Source: Crotophaga sulcirostris (lineage: Eukaryota > Chordata > Aves > Cuculiformes > Crotophagidae). From it: a DNA stretch of 64,000 bases. Below the pieces are notes generated by a model, which did no database searches, had not been told where the DNA came from, and saw only the letters and a list, made by a program, of their open reading frames with translations. The translations under genes were made by a program, and so were the position numbers. Shown piece after piece: positions 52,301-60,170 of this stretch. The DNA is taken from positions 591,501 through 655,500 of the forward strand of contig VYZB01000383.1 of assembly GCA_013397455.1 (NCBI GenBank), read 5' to 3'. Position 1 is the stretch's first letter. The number at the start of each line of letters is the position of its first letter.

Positions 52301-55300
52301 CTATCTGTTTCCTCTGCCCTGTGCTTCATGCCTGTACAGCCCCAAACAGGCTGGGGTTTGAGCTTCCTGTGAGTTATAATGAAGAATTAAAAATATGGTA
52401 GTTCTGGCAGACCAAAAGCATGAGAAATAGAACTATTTCAGCACAGGACAGGTTAAGACCTTCCAGAAGATATGGTGTCAGAGCTTGCTCTCCTCTGCCT
52501 TATTTTAACCAATGCTGCTAGGTGAGCCTTAAGCCCAGGGCTGGGGGACCAAGCTGCTAGAGTCCTGGTCACTAGGGCTGACAAAAGGATTAGTGCTGCC
52601 TGCTTGCTCCTCCTGGGAGTGCTCCTCCTTGCGCCTGCTCCAAAATCTAGCGACTCCAGGACCATGTCTGGAAAGCTGCCCTCGCCCTGGCTTCCCCTCT
52701 GCTCTTGACTTCAGAAACACCAGGCAGAGAGACATCAATTCTGGTGCTGCCTAGGTTCAGCTGTTTCCTTGGTAGAGCACGGCATCACGATGCGCTGTCC
52801 CCCACTGTGTTCCTCCATCCTCCCCACCCCATCAGGATGGCAGCTGCGTGCCAGTGGCTCATCCCCACTGGTGTCACACAGGGTGATGGGATGCTCAGTA
52901 GCTTTGGTAAAACTACTGGCAAAGACAACACTGGACTTGGCCTTGGTGTCTCCCATAACTAAGAGTGAAGAAAGGAAAAGGCTGGAGTCAAAAATCTGAG
53001 CCAGCTACTGCTGACAAACCCCACTGTGCCATGTTTCACTGAGCTTTGCAGTCGGCAGGACCAGTTCCCTGGCACTGCCCCAGGGGGTAAATAATTTCTT
53101 CTGTTTTACAGATGAGGAAACTGAGGCACGGAGAGATTGCTGACCTGCTCAGGAGCCACACAGGGAGCCAACCACAGCCACAGGAGTTGTGCTTTCAAAC
53201 ACTCATCCTCTGAAACGTGCTGCTCTGTGCTTATTCTCCAAGTCTGGCACTACGTTAAACACTCACAATGCACCTCTGGTGGGCTGTCATCTTCCCCTCT
53301 CACCCATCTACAGCAGCATCAAAAACACGCAGCACTGGCATGGAAGTAATTTAGATCTGTTACTGTGCTCATCAGGCTGCAGTCAGGGGGTTCCAAGCAT
53401 CTGTTGTAAACTTTTGTTTGCAATGGATTATCATCTTCTCATAAAAATTTGCTCTGGGCTGCAGGTTATAAGGCAAGATGCCCAGAGAAGAGAACACCCG
53501 AGTTTTGCCATTGTTGAATTTGTTGTTTTAAATATGCATGCAGTCAAAAGCCAATACAGTTGTGTTGCTAAAAGTCAGGGTACAAAAAAAATCAAAATAA
53601 CTACTTTCAGATATTTAATACTAGATTTTTATCTCCTTTTTCCTCTTGCCTTACAAAAAGTCATAATCCAAGTATTGGATCATTTCTGCTCATTTTTGAG
53701 CCAGAAAGTCTTGCTGATTCCAGCAGGGAGTTCTGTTCAGAAATCAATGGTATGATATGGCCTGTGGCTTCTATTAAAAAAAAAAAAAGCTGACAAATAA
53801 TCATTGGCTCATAAGTGATACTGGGAAACAACCCAAAAATTAAACAAATAAGCAGCCATAACTAAAATACTGAGATTTATAAACATGTCACGTTGTGAGT
53901 GTGGGAAGTTTTTATACTTAAGAAATTACATATGGATTACTGTTCCATCTTTAAATTATAAGAATATTTTCAAAAGAGTTAACTTGGGAAGTGGAATCAA
54001 AACTCAAATGCATTGATCTTTTTCAGGAATGTCTTTGCAAGGCCAGTCCTTTGTAGCCAACACAGTACCCATCAGACAGAGAGGACATTCTTTCAAAACA
54101 CATATGGTCAAATGCCCTTCTCTCACTTAAAAATATTACCAATTCCAGAGTTCTTATATTTCATGAACTGCCATATTTTCACCAAAGGCATCACTGTTTT
54201 GTTTCTTCCTTGTACATCTAAAGGCTCAAGTGCAGGATCTAAAAATTCAGACTGACCATTCCTATCCCCCACTACCAAGATATTTTCACTGTTCAGTCTG
54301 ATATTGCAGATATGGCTAGAAACATTCCTTGTTCTTTCAATTCATCTATGCTCCCTCCTAGGATTGGGATGTCAACTGCTTATAACTTTGCCAAGCTTTA
54401 AATGTTTCATCTGGAAGTTTCCATGTTGGTTGTTTGATAGAAGCTGAAAATCCTCTCAAAGTTTCAGTCAAAGTATTTCAAGTATTTCTAAAATCAAAGC
54501 TAGGGAAAAAAGGATGCCCACAAGTAGCAAACTTTTCCTTGAAGCAAGTTAGTGTTTAGAGCAAGTAACTGAACTTTGCGTCCTTATAATAGCTCTTCAC
54601 AATTCCCATGAAAAGCCATTCAAATCTGCCTAAGGTAAAATCCTTGTGAGACGAGGAGGAAAATTCTTGATTTTTATAGACTCATAGATTTTGGTCCTGG
54701 CACATGAAGTCTTTTCTGTGCACTGGGCATGCTTCAGTGTGGGCCAGAGCAGGATTATCCCAGGCACAGCAGTTCTGAGTGGCTTAGCCCACATGAATTG
54801 AGCACAGGGTACAAGTCTGGTAGATACTCCAAAAAAAGAAGTGGGGAGATTAGCAGTGATTAGCAAGGAAATGAGGTAGCATGCAGCAGATGCCACATGA
54901 CTGAGATAGGGGTTTGCTGGACACATAGAGTGGGACTGAGATGAAAATCAGCGAGGAAGAGCATCACTTGGTGTGGGATAAGGAGGACTATACGCTTTAT
55001 CGGGAATACTCAATTCCTGACTTGCCAGCCACCACGAACAGTGACCCATGAGCTTGGCTAATGGAGTTTGTTAGCCAAATCTAAAGTTCCTTTCCTGCTG
55101 GTGGCTCATGCTGGCATTAGTAAGATATTATAAAGTAGGATGTGGCTTTTTTTTCTGTTTCCCTAAAATGAAAAAGCACCTCACTCCCTTCTCCCAATCC
55201 TAAGCATGAAATCATGTATTCAGGACTCCCTGATATGACAATGTATATATAGGGAAAAGAGGAGCAGCAAGTGCAATTTGTGTCCTGTAATTTCTTAATG

Positions 55301-57756
55301 TTAAAATGTTTGTCATTGCAACCTTAGCAGCAAATCTGTAGGAGGTTCTGGGTGTTGCCTGGTAGTAACATATATTAACCATTGCCCAAGGTACTATGTT
55401 AACACTGTATGATTAACCCCCTATCTATGATCCCTTAACATTAAAGCTGGACAGTTGGAATTGGTGGCACAACACAGTGCTGTACAAAAATGTTCAGACT
55501 AGTTCTGAACAAGCACGTTTTCACAGAAGGAATAGTCAAGTTGTGTTGGTGTTGTGGTTGACTCACAAGATGCCTGGTCCCTGTAGGATATAATTCAAGA
55601 ATATGCCAGTTCTGGCTTTAAAAGTTGCTGCATGTCGGTCTCAGCTGTGCCAGGACATCTGTTTGTGGGCTAGGCTGTAGAAGAACTCACTGACATTAAC
55701 TGGGTTAGGAAAAGTTTATTTGGGAGGGGTTCTTTTAATCTACACCATGTCACACTTGAGTGTGATCTCACATACAGCTGTACCAGCACAGCTGAGCGTC
55801 TGGTGCTCAGCACAGTAAAGTGGGGTGAGAAAAGTCAGGACTTCTTAAGACAGTAACTCATCCAACTAAACTCCCAGACAGGCATTTTTCAGGAGTGAAA
55901 TTTAGCATTGGGTCACTGCATTTCCCTACCTTTCCAGTGCTAGACTCTTGCCTCTGTTGACCATGACCTTTATCCTGCACTGAACACAAGGAAATACCTG
56001 GATATTGCTGATGTAGGTGCTTAAATGAGCCATCCCACTCCATGCCAGTGGCAAATTCTATCCATTGAGGGGCAGAGGAAAAAGAAAAAGAGAGTACTTG
56101 CATGTGGATTTTGCACAGCTTGGCAGCCCATCAGTTGAAGAGCACAAGGCTGATGCATGCACCGGAATGAGAGCACCTACACAGAAAATTATCTACAGTG
56201 GAAATGCTAAAACAAATGCAAAACTAATGCCCCAAGAACAGTCAAAGCTCCTGAATATTCTGTGCTGGATTTTCATGACCTTGAAACAATGATCTGGAGT
56301 AGCCCGTTCCCTAGTGTGCACCACAGCAGACATGTTCGGACTAGAGGATTAACACCTCACACACCTATCAACAGACACAGGCATTAAGCAGGACGAGATA
56401 ACAGCATGGGCAATCAAGAAGCACTGCATCCCAGTTCAACACAGGAGGGTTATAAACACACAAGCTTCTGAATCCAGCAGTGAAAAACTTAAGCCTGCCA
56501 AGCTGAGGATGGATTGAAGTAATGACTAATATTTCCCAGGAAAATTTCTGAGAAGTAAGGAAGATAAGGGGAATAAACATCCCAGCACCTCTAGACAGAA
56601 ATAGCATATTGAAGCTACAACTCACCCAGTTCTCTCTCTCTATCTACCAAACTTAGCAGTATTAACATGCTAATTGGCGTTAGATAATAATGATGGACAT
56701 TAATGAGTGTTCTCCCCCCACCCGGTTTATTTAACAAGACTTGTTTTCCTCCCCAGCCACCTTGCAGGTATGGCTCAAACAGCAGGAATTAAATTTGGCC
56801 TGACGGTTTCTGAGGATCGCAGCCAAGCACTGGATATTGTTGTCAGAGAAGGGTGGGTGGATGGGAAGGAAGCTGGAGAGTCAACTCAAACCAATTCAAG
56901 CAGAGACACTTTTTTTTTAACTGCTACATCTGATGGAGACCGGGGCAAGGAAAGATCATCTCCTTGCAATATCATGTAGATTTGGTCTCTGGTTTGCTAA
57001 AGTGAAGTTATAACCCAACACTTTTTCTCATACTGCCTCTCTTGGTTATATTTTACCCTTCCCTTTTGTCCTCTAGTACATACTGTATCCTCTTGCTCCT
57101 GATGCAAACCATTCACGCATGCCCCGTCTCTCTCCTGCTTCCTAGGTGCCTCTCCCTGCCAGTGTGACACTTCTTCATTAGTGTTGTTTCCTGGGCCCAG
57201 CTCAGGGATCCAAGAGTAAAATTAATTGAATGCTGCCTGAGGACACTGTAGTCAGCTATTTTGATTTCCCCAGCCTGCAGGGAAGCCAAGGAAATTGTGC
57301 AGACAGTGGAGCAGCCCTGAGAAACCTCAAGTTTCATCTGGGGCTTACGTGGTTCTCAGCAGTAACCCAACAACATGACCCAACCTTCTTCACTCAAGGC
57401 ATGAGGAGGCCTGAACAATTGCTTTGGAATCCCTCTTTTGGAGCAAACAAATACATTTGGGGTCTCTGTGTTCTACACCAGAGGCTGTGCATTGATGTTA
57501 GTGAGCGCCACCAGGCTCTCCATGCTTTCCCAACTGCCAGTCCTCATCAAGTTGCCACACACGCACTTTCCCTCTCCCTTCTACACACATACACTCACAC
57601 ATCAGTATATATAAAATATTCCCACTTCCTCCACTTACTGGACACTCAGTAATATTTTGAGTCCACAGGCTCATGTTGGAGCTGTCCTCAATGGTGGTGC
57701 ATCGCTTCTGCTTGCTATCCCAGCCGCAATAGGGATCTCTGGCTCCTAGGCATTCC
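19162..57756 (-). CDS. SEMA5B: SEMA5B, 3' half of the gene (11 exons, PSI domain to stop)
   Basis: Semaphorin 5B is a type I membrane protein of axon guidance and neurite inhibition, with an extracellular sema domain, PSI domain and thrombospondin repeats. The coding join on the minus strand, in transcript order, is 57756-57639, 51652-51471, 48431-48288, 46783-46636, 45046-44821, 44329-44111, 42435-42265, 41370-41221, 40363-40319, 37180-36975 and 19317-19162. Every inferred intron is GT-AG and every phase matches its neighbour, giving 587 residues after the first split codon. The paralogue is 5B rather than 5A because the juxtamembrane VILPASS, the tail CQRQSQES and NHLHYKG, and the terminal [11 protein letters not shown] and PEASPG strings match remembered mammalian SEMA5B. 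Remembered SEMA5A ends in a different NNYDEY-type tail. The signal peptide and sema domain are upstream of the window. Confidence 0.95.
20167..20203. repeat. (TTTATC)n short tandem repeat
   Basis: Roughly five imperfect copies of a TTTATC hexamer (ctttatctttatcttttacc then tttatctttata) lie in the terminal intron of SEMA5B. Confidence 0.75.
21688..22205 (-). repeat. CR1 LINE 3' end, minus orientation (about 515 bp)
   Basis: Plus-strand text begins with the inverted 3' tail (AGAATCACAGAAAGGTTTGG, then GGAAGGGACCTTAAAGCCCA) and runs back through the C-terminal part of ORF2 to the ACTGGACACAGGACTCCAG segment. It is a different subfamily from the ACTGTGAT-tailed copies. The long plus-strand open frames across it (21628-22206, 21809-22291) are antisense artefacts of the element. 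Confidence 0.93.
25029..25347 (+). repeat. CR1 LINE 3' end, plus orientation
   Basis: It begins at TGAAAGGAGGTTGTAGTGAG and continues through AAGTAACAAGCAACAGGACA, the AGGTTTAGACTAGATATTAG segment and the tail CTGGACCTGATGATCTTAAT, ending AACCTAAATGATGCTATGAC. It is typical of the broad CR1 family with an ATTCTATG-type tail. It lies antisense to SEMA5B. Confidence 0.94.
28120..28425 (-). repeat. Probable ancient CR1-family fragment, minus orientation
   Basis: The plus strand has the antisense landmarks of an old reverse-transcriptase region: CCAAGCTCGTTAATGAAGAT and then TGTGGTGCCCCACACAACTC, which correspond to the LINE LVNKMGDG-like and 'gap-filling' blocks. It is heavily diverged. A younger CR1 of the same orientation follows directly at 28433. 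Confidence 0.4.
28433..28692 (-). repeat. CR1 LINE 3' end, minus orientation, ACTGTGAT-tailed
   Basis: The plus strand opens with CACAGTATCACAGTATTACA and AGGTTGGAAAGGACCTCTGA, then runs through CCAACCCAGCATCTAAACCC and CTCCCTGGGCAGCGCATTCC to CTTGAGTCTATGTCCTCTAG. It is the intact reference for the truncated copy beside the assembly gap at 46.1 kb. It is in the sense orientation of SEMA5B. Confidence 0.95.
30724..30891 (+). repeat. 168-bp direct repeat, copy A
   Basis: This aligns without gaps to 35877-36044, with 11 mismatches in 168 bp by hand count (about 93% identity). Both copies are in the same orientation, 5.15 kb apart, in the SEMA5B terminal intron. It starts AGGTCTGTTATTTTCCAAC and includes TTGATGCAAGCTCTTAGTTC. 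Similarity stops abruptly at both ends. I do not recognise the family. Confidence 0.9.
35560..35765 (-). repeat. Probable ancient CR1-family fragment, minus orientation
   Basis: Plus-strand text AACTTTGTTAAAAGCCTCTG, then TTGACATGGTTTACCTTCCA and CAAATCCATGCTGACTCGCA, is the antisense of the LINE reverse-transcriptase segment often seen as '...CAAATCCATGCTGACT...' in bird and turtle CR1 copies. It is highly diverged and has no open frame. Confidence 0.5.
35877..36044 (+). repeat. 168-bp direct repeat, copy B
   Basis: This is the partner of 30724-30891. It shares blocks such as CAAATGATTTGATGCAAGCT and CATGGCCATGTATCAGGA. Copy A continues into a run of C (ATTCCCACCC) and copy B into GAATGAGTCCCC, so the homologous unit ends near GTGGA/ATGGA. 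It lies close to an ancient CR1-like piece ending about 35760. Confidence 0.9.
36975..37180 (-). CDS. SEMA5B: SEMA5B exon: transmembrane helix and proximal cytoplasmic tail
   Basis: The 206-nt exon completes a split glycine and encodes [20 protein letters not shown] followed by [18 protein letters not shown]. This is one hydrophobic helix of about 24 residues, ending at cysteines next to basic residues that act as a stop-transfer. The proximal cytoplasmic tail follows: [20 protein letters not shown] and [10 protein letters not shown]. The acceptor is tttccttgcag and the donor gtaggg, in phase 0. The CQRC cysteines just inside the membrane are plausible palmitoylation sites (inference). Confidence 0.96.
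37181..40318 (-). other. SEMA5B: SEMA5B intron (3.1 kb)
   Basis: This lies between the microexon and the transmembrane exon. No repeat family or second gene was recognised. Short open frames (for example 38222-38545 plus) have no splice or domain support. Confidence 0.9.
40319..40363 (-). CDS. SEMA5B: SEMA5B microexon (45 bp), juxtamembrane segment
   Basis: The flanking exons would join directly in frame (NEIP-G-FSLIH), but the mammalian protein has about 15 extra residues here. Searching the intervening minus strand gave one candidate: acceptor cttctctttgtttag, 45 nt, donor gtaggg, encoding [15 protein letters not shown] once the split valine is completed. The phase is 1-1 and fits both neighbours. 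The VILPASS start matches remembered mammalian SEMA5B. It is too short for ORF listing. Because it is symmetric, isoforms lacking it would stay in frame. Confidence 0.93.
40364..41220 (-). other. SEMA5B: SEMA5B intron (857 bp)
   Basis: Donor gtaggtac to acceptor tttgtttag. Nothing else is recognised in it. Confidence 0.9.
41221..41370 (-). CDS. SEMA5B: SEMA5B exon: seventh thrombospondin repeat
   Basis: The 150-nt phase 1-1 exon encodes [40 protein letters not shown] and QDCLYNEIP. It retains WSEWSEW and five cysteines but lacks the CSxTCG motif, as is usual for the membrane-proximal repeat of SEMA5B. NST is a potential N-glycosylation site. The acceptor is gatcttggatttcag and the donor gtaggtac. 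It is followed by the 45-bp microexon, which restores the VILPASS juxtamembrane sequence. Confidence 0.95.
41371..42264 (-). other. SEMA5B: SEMA5B intron (894 bp)
   Basis: Donor gtagcc to acceptor ttggatttcag. No repeat or additional exon was seen. Confidence 0.9.
42265..42435 (-). CDS. SEMA5B: SEMA5B exon: sixth thrombospondin repeat
   Basis: The 171-nt exon starts with two bases completing a valine and encodes [40 protein letters not shown] and [16 protein letters not shown]. It is a textbook type-1 repeat with three tryptophans, CSATCGGG, and the class-5 tail LHTEEALC. The acceptor is ttccaatgtccttcag and the donor gtagcc. It ends with the first base of a glycine codon, so it is symmetric in phase (1-1). 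Exons 44111, 42265 and 41221 could each be skipped without a frame change. Confidence 0.96.
42436..44110 (-). other. SEMA5B: SEMA5B intron (1.7 kb)
   Basis: Donor gtaacc to acceptor aatgtccttcag. It contains a pentanucleotide array at about 42720-42755. A faint MIR-like pattern at about 43360-43475 was too weak to call. Confidence 0.9.
42720..42755. repeat. (AATCT/AACCT)n pentanucleotide microsatellite
   Basis: Seven near-perfect 5-bp units alternate AATCT and AACCT (aatctaatctaacctaac, then ctaatctaatct). They resemble but are not the vertebrate telomere hexamer. Confidence 0.85.
44111..44329 (-). CDS. SEMA5B: SEMA5B exon: fifth thrombospondin repeat
   Basis: The 219-nt exon (two bases, 72 codons, one base) encodes the short spacer [19 protein letters not shown], then the repeat [39 protein letters not shown] and [13 protein letters not shown]. 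The pattern WxxWxxWxxC and CSRDCE fit a thrombospondin repeat. The acceptor reads tttgttttccttcaag and the donor gtaacc. The spacer LVDDLL is a SEMA5B-specific feature. The intron upstream of it is only 491 bp, the shortest of those seen here. Confidence 0.96.
44330..44820 (-). other. SEMA5B: SEMA5B intron (491 bp)
   Basis: This is the shortest intron in the window. Donor gtacgt to acceptor ttccttcaag. No other feature was seen. Confidence 0.9.
44821..45046 (-). CDS. SEMA5B: SEMA5B exon: end of third repeat plus divergent repeat/linker
   Basis: The 226-nt exon opens with [15 protein letters not shown], which closes the third repeat, and continues [59 protein letters not shown]. The second part keeps a WTPW tryptophan pair and several cysteines but lacks CSxTCG, so it is best read as the degenerate repeat that separates the N-terminal three from the C-terminal three repeats in class 5 semaphorins. 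The acceptor reads tttcttcttggcag and the donor gtacgt. The exon ends in T, giving serine (T|CT) across the junction where I remember alanine in mammals. NIT is a glycosylation candidate. Confidence 0.95.
46006..46117. other. Assembly gap, 112 N
   Basis: An unbroken run of N. Open frames running through it are artefacts. Comparison with the intact copy at 28433-28692 suggests the gap covers the 3' tail of a CR1 element. Confidence 1.
46118..46210 (-). repeat. CR1 LINE fragment abutting the assembly gap, minus orientation
   Basis: The 93 bp shown (TAAACACCTCCAGGGTTGGC through GGGAAGAACTTTTTCCTAA) are nearly identical to 28548-28641. The 3' tail is hidden in the N run. The 5' end is cut at TTCCTAA, where an AT-rich duplicated sequence begins. 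Confidence 0.92.
46202..46253. repeat. 26-bp tandem duplication at the CR1 5' end
   Basis: TTTTCCTAATAATTAATA occurs at 46202 and again at 46228. The first copy includes the last CR1 bases, so the duplication arose at or after insertion. Confidence 0.75.
46636..46783 (-). CDS. SEMA5B: SEMA5B exon: third thrombospondin type-1 repeat, first part
   Basis: The 148-nt exon starts with the last base of a split arginine codon and encodes [20 protein letters not shown], then [20 protein letters not shown] and GNTCPGCAV. The repeat begins at FWSSWGPW and its final cysteines are supplied by the next exon. The acceptor is cttctttcag and the donor is gtatgt, in phase 0. The FCNEN start continues the REER end of the upstream exon, as in remembered mammalian SEMA5B. 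The intron on its 3' side contains the only assembly gap in the window. Confidence 0.95.
46784..48287 (-). other. SEMA5B: SEMA5B intron (1.5 kb)
   Basis: Donor gtaagag to acceptor cttctttcag. No repeat family was recognised. Confidence 0.9.
48288..48431 (-). CDS. SEMA5B: SEMA5B exon: second thrombospondin type-1 repeat
   Basis: This 144-nt exon (one base, 47 codons, two bases) encodes a canonical repeat: [18 protein letters not shown], then [24 protein letters not shown] and SREER. The tryptophan ladder WxxWxxW and CSxSCG core are intact, so C-mannosylation of the tryptophans and O-fucosylation at the CSTSCG threonine/serine position are plausible by family rule. The acceptor reads actttctttgttag and the donor gtaagag. 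Its phases link the split arginine from the preceding exon to the split arginine of the next. Confidence 0.96.
48432..51470 (-). other. SEMA5B: SEMA5B intron (3.0 kb)
   Basis: Donor gtacct to acceptor ttctttgttag. A GAAACTGAGGCACAG string near 51220-51235 is reminiscent of the MIR core but too short to call. Otherwise nothing is recognised. Confidence 0.9.
51471..51652 (-). CDS. SEMA5B: SEMA5B exon: first thrombospondin type-1-like repeat
   Basis: The 182-nt exon begins in phase 0 with [20 protein letters not shown], continues through [20 protein letters not shown] and ends NCSR with the last codon split. The WSPW motif and paired cysteines mark a thrombospondin repeat that in the type-5 family binds glycosaminoglycans. 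The acceptor is a very good poly-pyrimidine tract followed by aaaattag, and the donor is gtacct. NLT and NCS are potential glycosylation sites. The repeat is atypical because a [12 protein letters not shown] loop replaces the usual CSxTCG, which is also the family pattern for the first repeat of SEMA5B. Confidence 0.95.
51653..57638 (-). other. SEMA5B: SEMA5B intron (6.0 kb)
   Basis: Donor gtaagtgg to a poly-pyrimidine acceptor ending aaaattag. It contains a MIR-like SINE at about 53.1 kb and a poly-A run at 53775. The 188-codon plus-strand open frame at 53189-53755 starts beside the SINE and has no domain support. Confidence 0.9.
53085..53215 (+). repeat. MIR-like (CORE-SINE) ancient element
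   Basis: TTTTACAGATGAGGAAACTG at 53104-53123 followed by AGGCACGGAGAG is essentially the classic MIR/CORE-SINE core. The sequence continues with a decayed CTCAGGAGCCACACAGGGAG, corresponding to the 'GGTCACACAGCTAG' block. MIR-type copies are very old and sparse in birds, so a core this well preserved is notable. The flanks are diverged and the bounds approximate. Confidence 0.6.
57639..57756 (-). CDS. SEMA5B: SEMA5B exon: PSI domain
   Basis: This is the most upstream exon recognised. It encodes [19 protein letters not shown] and then a stretch ending [13 protein letters not shown]. The DPYCGWD core is the signature of the cysteine-rich PSI domain that follows the sema domain in semaphorins. 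The acceptor reads tttgcacatgcag and the donor gtaagtgg. The exon is 118 nt: one base completing a split codon, then 39 codons, ending in phase 0. NMS and NIT are possible N-glycosylation sites. It is too short and lacks an ATG, so it is easy to miss in ORF scans. Confidence 0.95.
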
Positions 57757-59007
57757 CTGCATGTGCAAAGAGAAAAGATTAAAGCTCTTTAAGACTGTCT
57801 AGCTCTAAAGACAACGTGTTCAAGTATAGTGCTTGTATATGACAACTGTCAACTGCACCAAGGCTCAGCAGAAGAAACAATTTCTTCTAAGCAGAGGTTT
57901 ACCTGCTTGGAAGGGGAGAACGGCTGAACAGAAGTGTGATAGGACACAAAGCAAATATCACTCATAAAAGCTGTAGATTAAAAATCAGTTCACTCCTCTC
58001 CAAGGCCTAGGAAGAGAAAATGACTTTACAAATTTTAGTCAAAGAGCACTTGTCATTGAGATATCTTTGTGCCCCCATGTAATCACTCAGCAGGCCAAAT
58101 CTCACACAAAGCAACCTCTGTGAGTACGTTTTCTGACACTGTGTCCATCCAAAGGGGTTAGACAAGCAAAATTAGCCAATGGACCAGTAATAAAGGCTTT
58201 CTATTAGTCTTGGCCTTTGCTGGAACAATGGTTTCATTTATAATCCCAACAGCAAGATGTCAGTTTGGAAAAGTCACAGCAGAACATTATTTCTAAGCTT
58301 TTGGCTGCTTTGAACACTGCCGTATTCATTTTCCTCCTGAATCCATATTTATAGGCTAAGTGTGTGTTCCCAACATGTGAGCTGCTAAAGAAAAATAAGC
58401 AGGGTTACTACTGCCACTAAATAGAGAAGGTCAGTCACAGAATTAGTTTGTACCGATAAAATTCAGCTGTATTGGTTGTTCCATGAGTTGCTTTCAAATT
58501 GTTAATTTTCATTAAGGAAAGAAAAGTACAAGCCACATCATGCATGTATTAGTGAAAGACAAAGAAGAGAGGACAAAACATAAAAAGATTTGCAGCATTA
58601 TTTTTTATTCCAATGATCCATTCTCTTCCATCATACAAAAGGCAGATAGGATTTTTCCAAAACTCCCAAATGATTTGAAAACTGCCAATTAGACAGCAGC
58701 AAGGGACCAAGGGGAAAAATTCAGTTCAAGAAGCTAACCAGGAGAGTAATAAAATTTATTCTAAGGGTAGGTATCAGTATGGTAAATGAAACATCAAAAA
58801 AGAAAAAAAAAGAGAAGAATAAAATGCAATGAGATGTGAATTGTTCCCTCTCAGAAATATTTGAAATCCTATTAGCCTGTAATCAGCTGCAAATGAAAAA
58901 GCAAGTCCCTTAAGCACAGTTGAAAACATTCATCAGTCTGTACTGCCTCCACAGTGATTTGCCCCCAAACAAACCCTAGATTGTTTTGCTGCCCAGTACC
59001 CAATATT

Positions 59008-59050
59008 TTATATATATATATACACACACACGGGTATATATATGTACATG
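59008..59050. repeat. TA/CA microsatellite
   Basis: TATATATATATA, then CACACACACA, then GTATATATATG: a compound dinucleotide repeat. Confidence 0.85.
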
Positions 59051-59879
59051 TTAATTATGAGTTTCCAGTTTGCTCCTACATAGCAACTCCTTTATTTCCT
59101 CTGCTAAAGGTTTCACACACAGAGTTGTGAGGAAAGTAACTTTATCTTTCATGCTTTAGCAAGGTAGTTACAATGACTGTATCTACTACATTTTTCCTCC
59201 AGCTGCTTCAGCACACCCAAGGGAAGGGCAAAGATGATTTTGTCCCATCCCCAGGCAACAGAACATCAAATATTTGCCTAGAAAAGACCCAAGATCCACA
59301 GTCCAAGGACACAGAGGGACATATGCTGCTTTGCTCATTATTCTGGCTAAGGACCCCCATTCCACTGTTTCGCCAACCCACAATGCCCTCATCCCTGAAG
59401 TGGGGCTGCCACCACCTCCTGAGCTGCCTTTGCCATTCAGCAGCCCCTCAGCAAGGGCAGCATCCAGTTAATGACTGAGCAGACCCCAGGGCATCTCTTT
59501 GCCCTCTGGTGGGATCAGCCCTTCAGGAGGAAAATGGGTGGTTTCTAGAACAATAAGAATTCAATGGAAGAAAAAAAAAACACAAACAAAAATCAAACAA
59601 CAAAAACCCAAACAAACAAGAAGAAACCTCCTGCTTTTAATAAGAAAGACTTCTGGTCAGACTTTCAGACCCTGACACCACATACGTGCTATTGTTTCCA
59701 GCTGCATGAAGCCATTTCGTTGGGCACCCAGAGAGCCAAGCGAGGTCATTGTAATTCATAACAGGGAAGGCTGTTGTGAGCATCACCCTATTATGATACA
59801 CATTTTCTCTGAATTTAATTTATAGGAAAACATGTGCTGCATAAACTCAGGAAATAATCTCCATATGTTCAGTGCTGTG

Positions 59880-60170
59880 GCCCTCAGCCGCTCCGCAGGC
59901 TGCAATATATCCCGGTTGGGCCCTGACCGCTTCGCCGGCGCTCCCGTACCGTGTGTCACATAGCCAACGTGCTGCTCTTGGCCCAGAGCAGCAAACTCCA
60001 GTTCCCTAACGGGGCACTTGGCCCGTGGACCCCTACCACCACCACTGACCCCCAGCCACCAGTCACCAAGCTGCAGAGCCCCCAGAAGACCACGACGCTG
60101 GGCCCCGGCAAAAGGCCAGGGCAGCGCTTGTTGGCCGAGAGATGCGGCCTGCGCTTTGCATCCTGGGTTT
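59880..60170. other. CpG-rich patch inside the intron
   Basis: CpG dinucleotides are dense (for example CCGCTCCGCAGG, CGCTTCGCCGGCGCTCCCG) within AT-rich intron. A 152-codon minus frame crosses it (60241-59783) but encodes nothing recognisable. Possible explanations are an internal promoter, an enhancer or a GC-rich relic; none is demonstrated. Confidence 0.4.

Noticed and set aside
53189..53755. 188-codon plus-strand open frame, one of the longest not explained by an exon
   Set aside because: It starts in or beside the MIR-like SINE, has no recognisable domain, no splice context, and is of a length expected a few times by chance in 64 kb read in six frames.
19162..57756. SEMA5A as the identity of the gene
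   Set aside because: Thrombospondin repeats alone would fit either paralogue, but the juxtamembrane, tail and C-terminal sequences fit SEMA5B and not the SEMA5A tail.
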